A stretch of 40,326 nucleotides of DNA from a bacterium (GTDB lineage Bacteria; Vulcanimicrobiota; Vulcanimicrobiia; Vulcanimicrobiales; Vulcanimicrobiaceae): positions 1-40,326 of the forward strand of contig JAJXWN010000004.1 of assembly GCA_021781595.1 (NCBI GenBank). The letters are read 5' to 3'. Shown here piece after piece: positions 8,876 to 18,352 of the stretch; the stretch's first letter is position 1; every line of letters starts with the position of its first letter. The position numbers and the translations under genes are program-made. The notes beneath the pieces were generated by a model. It made no database searches. It was given only the letters and a program-made list of their open reading frames with translations, and was not told the origin of the DNA.

Positions 8876-9901
8876 TCAGAAGTACGTGAACTGGCCGATC
8901 TTGTCGGCTTGGATCTCGGTGAAGTAGACCTTCGAATCCGGGCCGAGGGTCATCGGGCCGAGGCCGGCCGCGGCGGTTGGGACCGCGAAGGTCTTGACGG
9001 CGAAGGTGCCCGTGACGACGGCTTGATCGATCTGATCGTTGACGGCATCGTCCAGGTAGAAGTTCCCGTCCGCGCCGAGGATCAGGCTGACGGGTTTCGC
9101 TCCGGCGGGCAGCGCGTCTTCGGTGACGGTGCCGTTGGTCACGATCCGGCCTAGGTTCCCTGCGCTCTGTTCGTTGAACCAAAGCGCGCCATCGGGACCA
9201 AGCACGATCTGGCCGGGCTGTGCGTTGGGCGTGAGCGTCTTGTATTCGGTGATGCCGGGACTCGCCGGCGTGGCCGTAGCCGGGATGCGCCCTATCTGCG
9301 AAACCGCAGATTCGGTGAACCATAGGGCTCCGTCCGGTCCCGCGACGATCGAGGCTAGGCCCGCGTTGGGCGTGAGCCCCGAGGCAAACTCGGTGATGTT
9401 TCCGCTCGTATCGATACGGCCGATCTGATTGGCGCCGCTCTCGAGGAACCAGAGGGCGCCATCCGGGCCTAGCGTGATGAACCCGGGCTTGGCATTGGGA
9501 GTTGGCAGGGCGAACTCGGTGATCGTGCCGCCGGGTGTGATCTCGCCGATCTTGTCGGCCGCGTTCTCGGTGAACCAAAGGTTCCCGTTGGGTCCCGTGA
9601 CGATGCCCAGCGGCTGCGCGTTCGGGGTTTGAATGGTGAACTCCACGAAGATGCCGGTCGTCGTCACGGTGCCGATCTTGTCGCCCTGGAATTCGGTGAA
9701 CCACAGGTTCCCGTCGGGTCCCTTGGTGATATCGGTTGGCTGGCTGCCCGCCGTCGGCACGGCCCATTCGGCAGAGACCTTGGGGACGACGGGCGGGCTG
9801 GTCGGTACCGCGGCGGTAATGAGGCTGTTTTTAGCTGCGCAGCCGCCTAGGGCGAGCAAGCCGATGAGAGATGTGGCCAGCAGGCCGAGGGATCGCCGCA
9901 T
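8876..9901 (-). CDS. Vgb-like (virginiamycin B lyase superfamily) seven-bladed beta-propeller lipoprotein
   Basis: Lipobox LLALGGC; about seven repeats of GPDGNLWFTE...IGRI...ITEF. Confidence 0.8.
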   Translation of the reverse strand: MRRSLGLLATSLIGLLALGGCAAKNSLITAAVPTSPPVVPKVSAEWAVPTAGSQPTDITKGPDGNLWFTEFQGDKIGTVTTTGIFVEFTIQTPNAQPLGIVTGPNGNLWFTENAADKIGEITPGGTITEFALPTPNAKPGFITLGPDGALWFLESGANQIGRIDTSGNITEFASGLTPNAGLASIVAGPDGALWFTESAVSQIGRIPATATPASPGITEYKTLTPNAQPGQIVLGPDGALWFNEQSAGNLGRIVTNGTVTEDALPAGAKPVSLILGADGNFYLDDAVNDQIDQAVVTGTFAVKTFAVPTAAAGLGPMTLGPDSKVYFTEIQADKIGQFTYF

Positions 9902-10036
9902 GAACTCTCCTTGAAAATCATTGGTTGAGCGAACCCCGCGCTATTCGCCGTCGGTCCGTCAAAAACTGCGTTCGGGTTACAGGGATTCGACACCGGCGCC
10001 GATTATACGTCAGGATGCTTCTGTGCAGCGCGAACG

Positions 10037-11101
10037 GTGCCTAAGCCGGAGCAGACTGAAAAGGCGACTCCAAAACGCCGCGAAGAGGCGCGTAAGCGCG
10101 GCCAGGTCGCGAAGAGTCCGGACCTGGCCGGTGCCGCCATCTTTCTCGTCGGCGTATTTGTGTTACACGCGAGCGCCCAGCGTGCGATCGGGGGGTTGGG
10201 CGAGACGATGCGGGCCGTGCTCGACGATATGTCGCGCCGCCCGCATCTTACGGTGGCGTCGGTGTGGCTGCTCTTCGCGCAGGCCTTCGGTGGGATCGGC
10301 ATCGTTCTGGCGCTGCTCTTCGGCGCCGCACTGCTCGCCGGCATAGGCGCCAACGTGCTGCAGGTGGGGTTCCGCTTCACTCTGCAGCCGTTGGCTCCGA
10401 GTTTTTCGAAGATCAATCCAGCGGCCGGCATCGCGCGGCTGTTTTCGAAACAAGTCGCGGTCAATCTGCTCAAGCAGATTTTTAAGCTTGCGGCCGTCTT
10501 CATTATCGTCTACACCAGCGTTGCCCTCCACCCCTCGCTGTTTTACCGGGTCGCCGATCTGACGGCGCCGCAAGTCGTGCAGTACGTGAGCGATATCGTC
10601 TACGGCATTGCCTGGAAGTTCGGTTTGCTGCTCCTCGTCGTGGCGCTGCTGGACTATGCTTACGAGCGCTGGCAGTTCGAAGAGAACCTGAAGATGACCA
10701 AGCAGGAGGTGAAGGACGAATGGCGCCAGTCCGAAGGCAGTCCTGAGGCCAAAGCCGCCTTCAAACGCAGGCAGCGCGAGTTCGCACGCAGGCGGATGAT
10801 GGCTGCAGTTCCGAAAGCAACGGTCGTGGTTACCAATCCGACGCATTTTTCCGTTGCGCTTGAATGGGATGAGGAGAAGATGGAGGCTCCCGTCGTTACC
10901 GCCAAGGGCGCGGATCTCTTGGCTAAGCGCATCCGTGAGATCGCAGCCGAACACGGCGTCCCCGTCATGGAGAACGCGCCACTGGCTCGTACGCTCTACG
11001 CGAGCGTCGAGCTGGGCCGGGCGATTCCGCCCAATCTCTACGCGGCCGTCGCTCAGGTGATCGCGTTCGTCTTCCGCCTCAAGCGAAGGACGATCGCGTG
11101 A
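10037..11101 (+). CDS. flhB: Flagellar export protein FlhB
   Basis: PEQTEKATPKRREEARKRGQVAKS N-terminus and the VVTNPTHFSVALEW autocleavage motif; GTG start. Confidence 0.97.
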   Translation: MPKPEQTEKATPKRREEARKRGQVAKSPDLAGAAIFLVGVFVLHASAQRAIGGLGETMRAVLDDMSRRPHLTVASVWLLFAQAFGGIGIVLALLFGAALLAGIGANVLQVGFRFTLQPLAPSFSKINPAAGIARLFSKQVAVNLLKQIFKLAAVFIIVYTSVALHPSLFYRVADLTAPQVVQYVSDIVYGIAWKFGLLLLVVALLDYAYERWQFEENLKMTKQEVKDEWRQSEGSPEAKAAFKRRQREFARRRMMAAVPKATVVVTNPTHFSVALEWDEEKMEAPVVTAKGADLLAKRIREIAAEHGVPVMENAPLARTLYASVELGRAIPPNLYAAVAQVIAFVFRLKRRTIA

Positions 11102-13215
11102 CGACGACCGCGGGCGGCGTTCTTCGGAAGATCGGCGATACCGCGCCGGTCTGGGTTGCGGGCGCCTCGGTGATGCTCGTCATCTTGATGATCGTTCCCG
11201 TGCCGTTCCCGGTGCTCGATTTCTTACTCACGATCAACATCTGCGTAGCGCTCTTGATTATCGGCGTCTCGCTCTACGCGGAGAACGCGCTCGCGTTCAG
11301 CGTCTTTCCCACGCTGCTGCTGATCATCACGCTCTTCCGGCTCTCCCTCAACGTTACCGCGACCCGCCTGATCTTGCTGCACGGGTATGCCGGTCAGGTC
11401 ATCAATTTTTTTGGGCAGATCGTCGTAGGGGGGAACTACGCGGTCGGCTTCGTGATCTTCCTCATCCTGATCGTCATCCAATTCGTCGTCATCACCAACG
11501 GCGCGTCGCGCGTCGCCGAAGTTGCCGCCCGCTTCACGCTCGACGCGATGCCGGGGAAACAGCTGGCGATCGATGCGGACCTCAACGCCGGTCTGATCAC
11601 CGAGGCCGAGGCGCGGCAGCGCCGGAAAGATATCCAGCGTTCCTCCGATTTCTACGGCGCGATGGACGGTGCGAGTAAGTTCGTTCGCGGCGATGCCATC
11701 GCCGCGCTCATCATAGTCGCGATCAATACGGTGGGCGGTTTCATCATCGGCATGACCCAGATGCACATGTCGATCGTCCAAGCGCTGCAGCATTTCACCC
11801 TGCTGACGATCGGCGAAGGCATCGTCACGCAAGTTCCGGCTCTGCTGATTTCGACCGCTACCGGCATCATCGTCACGCGCGCGGCGGCCGAAGGCAACTT
11901 CGGCTCGGATCTCACCAAGCAGCTCTTCGCCCAGCCCAACGCCACGTTGATCGCCGCAATCATGACCTTCATCTTCGGAGCGGCCGGACTCGTGCGCCCG
12001 CTGATGTGGCTCGCCTCCGGCTTGCTGTTATACCTCTACTTCCGCCAGCGTGCCGCCGCACCCGCGGCGATCTCCGGGCAGATCGGCGGGGCGCAACACG
12101 GAGCACTCGCAATGGGCGCCGGCGCAGGCCAAGCAAAGCCGGCCGAGAGCGTGATCCCGCTGCTCTCGTACGACCCGATGGAACTTGAGATCGGGTTCGG
12201 GCTGATCCCGCTGGTAGACGTTAGCCAGAACGGCGACCTGCTCGAGCGCATTACGCTGATTCGGCGGCATGCCGCACGCGATCTGGGGATCGTCGTTCCA
12301 CCCATTCGCGTTCGCGACAACCTCCAACTGCGGCCGAGCGGCTACATCGTGAAGATCTACGGGTTAGAAGTTGCTTCCGCCGAGATCATGGTCAGCCGCC
12401 TGCTGGCGATGAATCCCGGTACGGCGACGCAAGCCATCGAAGGCATTGCCACGACCGAGCCGGCCTTCAACCTGCCGGCGCTGTGGATCTCCGAGTCCGC
12501 GCGGACCGAAGCGGAGATCGCCGGCTACACCGTCATCGACCCGACCAGCGTCGTCGCGACGCATCTCACCGAGATCATCAAGACTCACGCGCCCGATCTC
12601 CTGGGCCGTCAGGAGACGTCGGCTCTGCTCGACAACGTCAAGACCCACTATCCGGTGGTCGTCGACGAGCTGGTACCGGGCCTGCTCACCGTAGGCGAGA
12701 TCCAGCGCGTTCTGCAAAATCTCTTGCGCGAGCGCATCCCAATCCGCAATCTTCTGCTGATTCTGGAGACGCTGGCCGACTCTGCGCGGGCGAGCAAGGA
12801 CGTCGACTTCCTCACCGAACGCGTGCGTGCGGCCATGGCGCGCCACATCTGCGCCGAGTATGCCGAAGACGGCCTGCTCTCCGTGATCACCGTCGATCCG
12901 CGTTTGGAGGCGCTACTCGGCGAGGCGGTGCGCCGGGGAGAAGATGCCTACGCGCTGCTCGATCCGAACACCGTCGCGAAGATCTATACTTCGCTCACCA
13001 CGCAGATGCAGGCCGCACAGGCCGCCGGCCTGCATCCGATCGTCCTCAGCTCGCCGCCGGTGCGCTTAGCGCTCAAACGACTGACGGAGCGAGCCGCTCC
13101 GCAGCTAGTCGTCCTCTCGTATTCTGAGATCGCACCGGGCATGCGTGTCGAATCCATCGGGCAGGTATCGACCACCGACGAAGTTGCCGAACACGCGGAG
13201 ATCTCCACGCCGTGA
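11098..13215 (+). CDS. flhA: Flagellar export protein FlhA
   Basis: 705 aa; FHIPEP-family features (PVPFPVLDFLLTINICVALLII; TRFSLDAMPGKQLAIDADLNAG-like segment); GTGA overlap with flhB. Confidence 0.97.
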   Translation: MTTTAGGVLRKIGDTAPVWVAGASVMLVILMIVPVPFPVLDFLLTINICVALLIIGVSLYAENALAFSVFPTLLLIITLFRLSLNVTATRLILLHGYAGQVINFFGQIVVGGNYAVGFVIFLILIVIQFVVITNGASRVAEVAARFTLDAMPGKQLAIDADLNAGLITEAEARQRRKDIQRSSDFYGAMDGASKFVRGDAIAALIIVAINTVGGFIIGMTQMHMSIVQALQHFTLLTIGEGIVTQVPALLISTATGIIVTRAAAEGNFGSDLTKQLFAQPNATLIAAIMTFIFGAAGLVRPLMWLASGLLLYLYFRQRAAAPAAISGQIGGAQHGALAMGAGAGQAKPAESVIPLLSYDPMELEIGFGLIPLVDVSQNGDLLERITLIRRHAARDLGIVVPPIRVRDNLQLRPSGYIVKIYGLEVASAEIMVSRLLAMNPGTATQAIEGIATTEPAFNLPALWISESARTEAEIAGYTVIDPTSVVATHLTEIIKTHAPDLLGRQETSALLDNVKTHYPVVVDELVPGLLTVGEIQRVLQNLLRERIPIRNLLLILETLADSARASKDVDFLTERVRAAMARHICAEYAEDGLLSVITVDPRLEALLGEAVRRGEDAYALLDPNTVAKIYTSLTTQMQAAQAAGLHPIVLSSPPVRLALKRLTERAAPQLVVLSYSEIAPGMRVESIGQVSTTDEVAEHAEISTP

Positions 13216-13228
13216 GCGAGTTAGGCTG

Positions 13229-13891
13229 ATGTTTCGCGGAATCTTTGGTGCGCGTTCGCGGCCGGATCTGACCGACCGGCTTCCAGTCCCGCTTACCTTC
13301 GTCGACGTCGCCGTAATGGGGCGGCCGGCGAAGTCGGCTTCAGTCGAGGAGATCGGCCCCAGAGCGATCGTCCTCGGCGGCGTGCTCGGGCGCGTGGGCG
13401 ACTCGGCCGCCTTTAATTACAGCACGCCGGGCGGACGCTACCGTTTCACGAGCCGGATTGCCGCCGTGCGTGAAGGAGCGACCGTCTTCGACCTCCCCAA
13501 GCGCATTGAGGCGCTGAGCGGGGCGGTGCAGAAACGCAGCAGCCTCCGGCTGGATACGCTCGTTGCCGGACAGTGGCGGCTGGCTCCGGGCGGCGCCGGA
13601 GTAGGCGACTTCATGCGCGGCAGCGTGCGGGATATCAGTCGCGGCGGCTGCGCTCTGATCAACGACCGCATGCTCAGAGCCGGCCAGATGGTCGAAGTGC
13701 GCCTGGATCTGCAACGATCCGCGGTGCCGCTGGTGGCGCTCGGTGAGGTCGTACGCTCCGAGCAGATTCCTACCTCCGGCAAGTACTCGCACGGGTTGCG
13801 CTTCCACGGACTGCGCCCAGAGGACGATCAAGCCATCTTGGCGTTCATCAACAAGAAGCTCGCAGACCTGCGCAGCCGGGGCCTGGCGTAG
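13229..13891 (+). CDS. PilZ-domain protein (YcgR-like candidate c-di-GMP receptor)
   Basis: RSSLR (RxxxR) followed by DISRGG ([D/N]xSxxG); ATG 13229 fits better than the ORF-track start at 13145. Confidence 0.75.
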   Translation: MFRGIFGARSRPDLTDRLPVPLTFVDVAVMGRPAKSASVEEIGPRAIVLGGVLGRVGDSAAFNYSTPGGRYRFTSRIAAVREGATVFDLPKRIEALSGAVQKRSSLRLDTLVAGQWRLAPGGAGVGDFMRGSVRDISRGGCALINDRMLRAGQMVEVRLDLQRSAVPLVALGEVVRSEQIPTSGKYSHGLRFHGLRPEDDQAILAFINKKLADLRSRGLA

Positions 13892-14011
13892 GAGGCCGAC
13901 CACCGCCTTCTGAGCCCATCCTTAAAGAAACGCTCAGCTTCGACCGATGAGGTCAAGAGGAGGTGCGCGTCCCGCGGTGCGCGCGCCTTGATTTGGGACA
14001 GGGAGATATCC

Positions 14012-14374
14012 ATGAGCAAGCGGGTCCTCATCGTCGACGACGCGGTCGTCATGCGCATGATGATCAAAGGGATCCTCAGCAAGAACGGCTTCGACGTCGT
14101 CGGCGAAGCCCAAAACGGCGTCGAGGCCGTCGACAAGTATCGGACGCTGCAGCCCGATCTCGTGACGATGGATATGGTCATGCCGGAGATGGACGGCATC
14201 ACTGCCGTCAAGCAGATCATCGGCCAAGATCCGAACGCTCGCATCATCATGTGTACTTCTATGGGACAGCAGGCGCTCGTCGTAGAGGCGATCCAAGCCG
14301 GGGCGAAGTCGTTCATCACGAAGCCGTTTCAGCCGCCGAAGATTCTCGAAACGATCAGCAAGGTGCTGAGTTGA
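14012..14374 (+). CDS. cheY: Chemotaxis response regulator CheY
   Basis: MSKRVLIVDDAVVMRMMIKGILSKNGFDVVGEAQNG...DLVTMDMVMPEMDGITAV...K of KPF. Confidence 0.92.
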   Translation: MSKRVLIVDDAVVMRMMIKGILSKNGFDVVGEAQNGVEAVDKYRTLQPDLVTMDMVMPEMDGITAVKQIIGQDPNARIIMCTSMGQQALVVEAIQAGAKSFITKPFQPPKILETISKVLS

Positions 14375-14982
14375 ACGCGCCGGGAATCACGCTTAGCGAC
14401 CTGCAAAAGGATGCGCTCAAGGAGGTCGGCAACATCGGCGCGGGTCATGCCGCGACGGCGCTCTCGCAACTTCTCAACACGAAGATCAATCTCCGCGAGC
14501 CTCGGATCGACGTAATCAAGTTCCGCGATCTGGCTAGCCGCGTTGGCCATGAGAGCCGTACCGTTGCGGCACTGCACATGTATATACGCGGCGAAGCTCC
14601 GGGGCAGATGGTCGTGCTCTTCGATCGCGACCAAGCGATCGATTTCGTCGGCGTGTTCTTGAAACGGGTGATCGGTGACATCCAGATATTCGATTCCATC
14701 GCCGACTCGACGCTCAAAGAGCTCGGCAACATCATCGCCGGGGCGTATCTCACGGCGATCGTTCAGCTCACCGGCCACCACCTGCTCCCGTCAGTACCGA
14801 CCCTTTCGTACGGGACGATCCAAGCAGCTTTCCGCACCCTGATGTCGATCCTGCCCGATCAGGACGTCTTCCTAATCGAGAGCAGCTTCCTCGATAAAGA
14901 GAAGGAAGTCGCCGGCCAGTTTATCCTGATCCCAGAGACCAGCTCTTTAGGCCCGCTGCTCTCCGTCTTCGGGGTAGAGTAG
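14371..14982 (+). CDS. cheC: CheY-P phosphatase CheC
   Basis: TTG start overlapping the cheY stop; two CheC motifs LKEVGNIGAGHAATALSQLL and LKELGNIIAGAYLTAIVQLTG. Confidence 0.9.
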   Translation: MNAPGITLSDLQKDALKEVGNIGAGHAATALSQLLNTKINLREPRIDVIKFRDLASRVGHESRTVAALHMYIRGEAPGQMVVLFDRDQAIDFVGVFLKRVIGDIQIFDSIADSTLKELGNIIAGAYLTAIVQLTGHHLLPSVPTLSYGTIQAAFRTLMSILPDQDVFLIESSFLDKEKEVAGQFILIPETSSLGPLLSVFGVE

Positions 14983-15000
14983 CCGAAGGACGTCGGCTGC

Positions 15001-16935
15001 ATGTCTGACGATCTGTTCGATAGGTCCGAGTTCGTCGCATACTTCCGCGATGAAACGGAAGATCTGCTGCAAGAGATCGATGCAAATCTTTTGCAGTTGG
15101 AGGACTTCGTCTCGTCCGAGCGTGCCGATCCGGAGATCGTAAATGCATTGTTTCGCGGCTTGCACACGATCAAAGGCAGCGCCGGCATGCTGCAATTCGG
15201 AAGCATCGCGAATCTCGCCCATAAACTCGAAAACCTCTGCGACCTGCTGCGCAAGGAGCGCATGCCGCTCTCCGAAGGCTGCGTCGACATCCTATTCTTG
15301 GGGCGCGACGTGCTGAAGGATCTGGTGGATGCCGCGATCGCCGGGCGCGAGGGCGATACCGCAGGGCTGGACCAGGTCGTAGAGCGTCTCGATCGCTTTG
15401 TGGCGGTCTACGAGGAGACGTCTGCGGTCATCGACGGCGACCTCGGTCCGACGCATCGCTTCGAAGAGGAAGCGCAGGAGGAGATTCGGGCCGCCGGCAA
15501 TGCCGAGATCGAAGCCTTCGAGGCCGAAGTGGCTCGCATGCTCGCCGCCGCCCAGGCGGCACGGCGCGACGAACCGCCGGCCGAGTGCGCGGTGCGGGCC
15601 GAGCCGGTGAGGGCCGCCGAACCGGAGGTCGCAGCCGCCGCGAACGGTGTCGAGAAACCTGCAGGCGAGCAAAAACATCGCGCGAACACGCATCAGACCA
15701 TTCGCGTGGATATCGAGCGCCTCGATACGTTGCTGAATCTGGTCGGCGAGCTCGTCATCAACCGCACGCGTATCTCCGATATCGCCGAGACCCTGGATCG
15801 CTCGTTCGGCCGAAAAAACGGCGCCGCCGACGGCTCTGCGGGCGTGCTCGTGCCGTTAGCGAAAGATCTCGCGGAGAGTTCGGCGCTGCTGGCGCGAACC
15901 ACGAGCGAGATCCAAGAGTCGATCATGAAAGTCCGCATGGTGCCGATCGGACAGGTGTTCGATCGTTTTCCGCGCGTGCTGCGCGACATCGCCAAGGCCC
16001 GGCACAAAGAGGTCGAGTTGCGGATCTCCGGTGCCGATACCGATCTCGACAAAACGATCGTCGACGAAGTCGGCGAGCCCCTGATGCATCTACTGCGAAA
16101 CTGCGTCGACCACGGAATCGAACTGCCCGAGGTTCGCGAGCGGATCGGCAAGCCGCGGCACGGTACGGTCGCGCTCAATGCCTATCACGAGGGCAACCAG
16201 ATTATCATCGAGGTGACCGACGATGGTAGCGGCGTTGATTTGGAGAGGGTCCGGGCCCGCGCCATCAAGCAGGGCCTGATCTCCGCCGACGATCGGTTAA
16301 GCGACCGCGAGATCGTCGAACTCATCTTTACTCCAGGATTCTCGACCGCCGAGGTGATCTCGGACGTTAGCGGGCGCGGCGTCGGTATGGACGTCGTAAA
16401 GAAGAACATTACGCGCCTGAAGGGTGTCTTCGACGTGAACACCGAGGCGGGTGTCGGCACGAGGTTTACGATCAAACTGCCGCTCACGCTGGCGATTATC
16501 CAGGCGTTGCTCGTGCGGGTCGCCGACGAACTCTATGCCATTCCTTTGGACTCCGTCATCGAGTCGCAGCGCGTCGAGATGAGCGAGATGCGAACCGTGC
16601 ATGGCAACGAAGTCATAACGCTTCGCGGCCAGGTCGTTCCGCTGGTGCGTATCGCCGAGGTCTTTGAGCTCGGCGGCGGGCGCGATCCGGAGAAGGCCAT
16701 GATCGTCGTCGTCGGCCTGCAGGGCCGCCAGGTCGGGCTGGTGGTCGACGCGTTCCAGGGCGAACAGGAGATCGTGATCAAGCCGCTCTCCGACGTCGTC
16801 GGCCGCATTCCCGGTATCTCGGGCGCCACGATATTGGGAAACGGCGCCATATCGCTCATCATCGACGTCCACTCGCTGGTTTCGGAAGCAAACGTGAACG
16901 GCCGCGTCGCGCGGGCCGAGTATTCGGGGGTCTGA
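15001..16935 (+). CDS. cheA: Chemotaxis histidine kinase CheA
   Basis: HPt LHTIKGSAGML; H-ATPase LRNCVDHGIE, DDGSGVD, GRGVGMDVVK; C-terminal CheW-like P5. Confidence 0.96.
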   Translation: MSDDLFDRSEFVAYFRDETEDLLQEIDANLLQLEDFVSSERADPEIVNALFRGLHTIKGSAGMLQFGSIANLAHKLENLCDLLRKERMPLSEGCVDILFLGRDVLKDLVDAAIAGREGDTAGLDQVVERLDRFVAVYEETSAVIDGDLGPTHRFEEEAQEEIRAAGNAEIEAFEAEVARMLAAAQAARRDEPPAECAVRAEPVRAAEPEVAAAANGVEKPAGEQKHRANTHQTIRVDIERLDTLLNLVGELVINRTRISDIAETLDRSFGRKNGAADGSAGVLVPLAKDLAESSALLARTTSEIQESIMKVRMVPIGQVFDRFPRVLRDIAKARHKEVELRISGADTDLDKTIVDEVGEPLMHLLRNCVDHGIELPEVRERIGKPRHGTVALNAYHEGNQIIIEVTDDGSGVDLERVRARAIKQGLISADDRLSDREIVELIFTPGFSTAEVISDVSGRGVGMDVVKKNITRLKGVFDVNTEAGVGTRFTIKLPLTLAIIQALLVRVADELYAIPLDSVIESQRVEMSEMRTVHGNEVITLRGQVVPLVRIAEVFELGGGRDPEKAMIVVVGLQGRQVGLVVDAFQGEQEIVIKPLSDVVGRIPGISGATILGNGAISLIIDVHSLVSEANVNGRVARAEYSGV

Positions 16936-17439
16936 ATGCAGGAAAAACTCGACCGACAGCAGTTTTCCGGCGACGCCGTGAAAGTCGTTTCGTTTCATCT
17001 CGGTAGCGAAGAGTACGGGGTGGATATCTCTCAGGTACAAGAGATCATCCGCATGGTCGCCATCACGCACGTACCGCGCGCGCCGCATTTCATGGAAGGT
17101 GTCATCAATTTACGCGGGCAGTTGATTCCGATCGTTGATCTTCGGTCGCGTTTCGGGATGCCACGGGCCGAACATACGAAGAGCACGCGCATCGTGGTAA
17201 CGGAGATCGGAACCAAACGCGTCGGCATCGTGGTCGATAGCGTATCCGAGGTTTGTAACATTCCTATCGAAAGCATCGAAGACGCGCCCGAGATGATCGC
17301 CGGCGTTGGGACCGAGTACATTCAAGGTGTGGGTAAAATCGGCGCCCGCTTGATCGTGCTGCTCGATCTCACGATGGTCATGAGCGGCGAGGAGAAACGC
17401 CAGCTCGAGGCGCTGGAAGCGAGTCCGCCCACCCAGTAG
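16936..17439 (+). CDS. cheW: Chemotaxis coupling protein CheW
   Basis: VVSFHLGSEEYGVDISQVQEIIRM...GVINLRGQLIPIVDLRSRFGM. Confidence 0.95.
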   Translation: MQEKLDRQQFSGDAVKVVSFHLGSEEYGVDISQVQEIIRMVAITHVPRAPHFMEGVINLRGQLIPIVDLRSRFGMPRAEHTKSTRIVVTEIGTKRVGIVVDSVSEVCNIPIESIEDAPEMIAGVGTEYIQGVGKIGARLIVLLDLTMVMSGEEKRQLEALEASPPTQ

Positions 17440-17491
17440 CGGCAAAGAAAGCAGGCCATTTCAGCCCGTGTGATTGTATACTGGACGTGCC

Positions 17492-18352
17492 ATGCACACC
17501 CGTTTGATCGCCGCTCTCGTCCTCGGGGCGCTCGCTCCCGCCTCCGCCGCCGTCGTCCCGGCGCCGAGCCCCACGCCGCTCAAGGAGATCGCCCACGTAA
17601 AATCCTCGACATTTTGCAGCGCGTTGAAGCGGAATATCGGGCCGGCCATCGGAGCGGTCTTGCAAAACGACCGGATGATCGCAGCCAGCAAGCCGCTCTT
17701 CGCAAATTATTACACGGCGAGTGCGACGGCGACGAAGGACTTTCGGGCGGCCAAAGACCTGGACGTCACGCGCATGGAGGGCTTGATAACGCCGATGGTC
17801 GCCAACGTGAGTTCGATCGAGCGGCTGCTCGACCAACCCGGCGCGTTCCCGGCCGTTGCACGCACGGCCGAAGATCGCAAGATGCTGGCCATGCGCGATC
17901 AGTTGCGGAACGTACTCGCGCAGCAGAAGAACGCGCTCAACCTAATCTCCGGTTTCGTCGACACGCAGCAACTCGGCGAGCTACAGCAGGAGGGGACGCG
18001 CTATAACGCCGCGCTTACCAGCGCCGACGTTCGCACCGGCAACGCGGCAAATCCGAGCCCGGCAAACCCAAACTCGGCCACGAACACGAACAATTCCAGC
18101 ACCAGCGGTGATGCCGGCTTACTCAACGCCGGTCTCTCCGACAGCACGAAAAAAGACGACCCGCGCTTCAAGGACAACGGAATGCTGGTCGGGGCCAACC
18201 CGTTGACCCCGTTCGTCCAAGCGGTGGCCCTGTTCCAGGAGCGCATCGGCGTGACCGAACGGAAGACTGCAAAAACGATCCTCGCCTCTGTCGCGCTCTG
18301 CGGCGGTCACACGCCCGAGGCGCCGTCGCCGAGACCTTCCGCAACACCGTAA
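17492..18352 (+). CDS. Secreted protein of unknown function
   Basis: MHTRLIAALVLGALAPASA signal peptide; Asn/Ser/Thr-rich linker; start refined from 17474. Confidence 0.6.
   Translation: MHTRLIAALVLGALAPASAAVVPAPSPTPLKEIAHVKSSTFCSALKRNIGPAIGAVLQNDRMIAASKPLFANYYTASATATKDFRAAKDLDVTRMEGLITPMVANVSSIERLLDQPGAFPAVARTAEDRKMLAMRDQLRNVLAQQKNALNLISGFVDTQQLGELQQEGTRYNAALTSADVRTGNAANPSPANPNSATNTNNSSTSGDAGLLNAGLSDSTKKDDPRFKDNGMLVGANPLTPFVQAVALFQERIGVTERKTAKTILASVALCGGHTPEAPSPRPSATP

Noticed and set aside
8666-9767. ORFs 8666..9154 (+) and 8784..9767 (-)
   Set aside because: Read through the repeat (HPEPVEG, LRQAQDD peptides) and out-of-frame through the propeller repeats; the 8876..9901 frame is the real gene
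9960-10036. Possible sigma-28 promoter (GCCGATTA) or tRNA T-arm-like motif (GGATTCGACACC) before flhB
   Set aside because: No TAAA -35 at the right distance and no cloverleaf can be completed
16297-17088. 263-aa minus-strand ORF overlapping cheA/cheW
   Set aside because: Antisense frame to two unmistakable chemotaxis genes, His/Asp/Arg-rich artefactual composition
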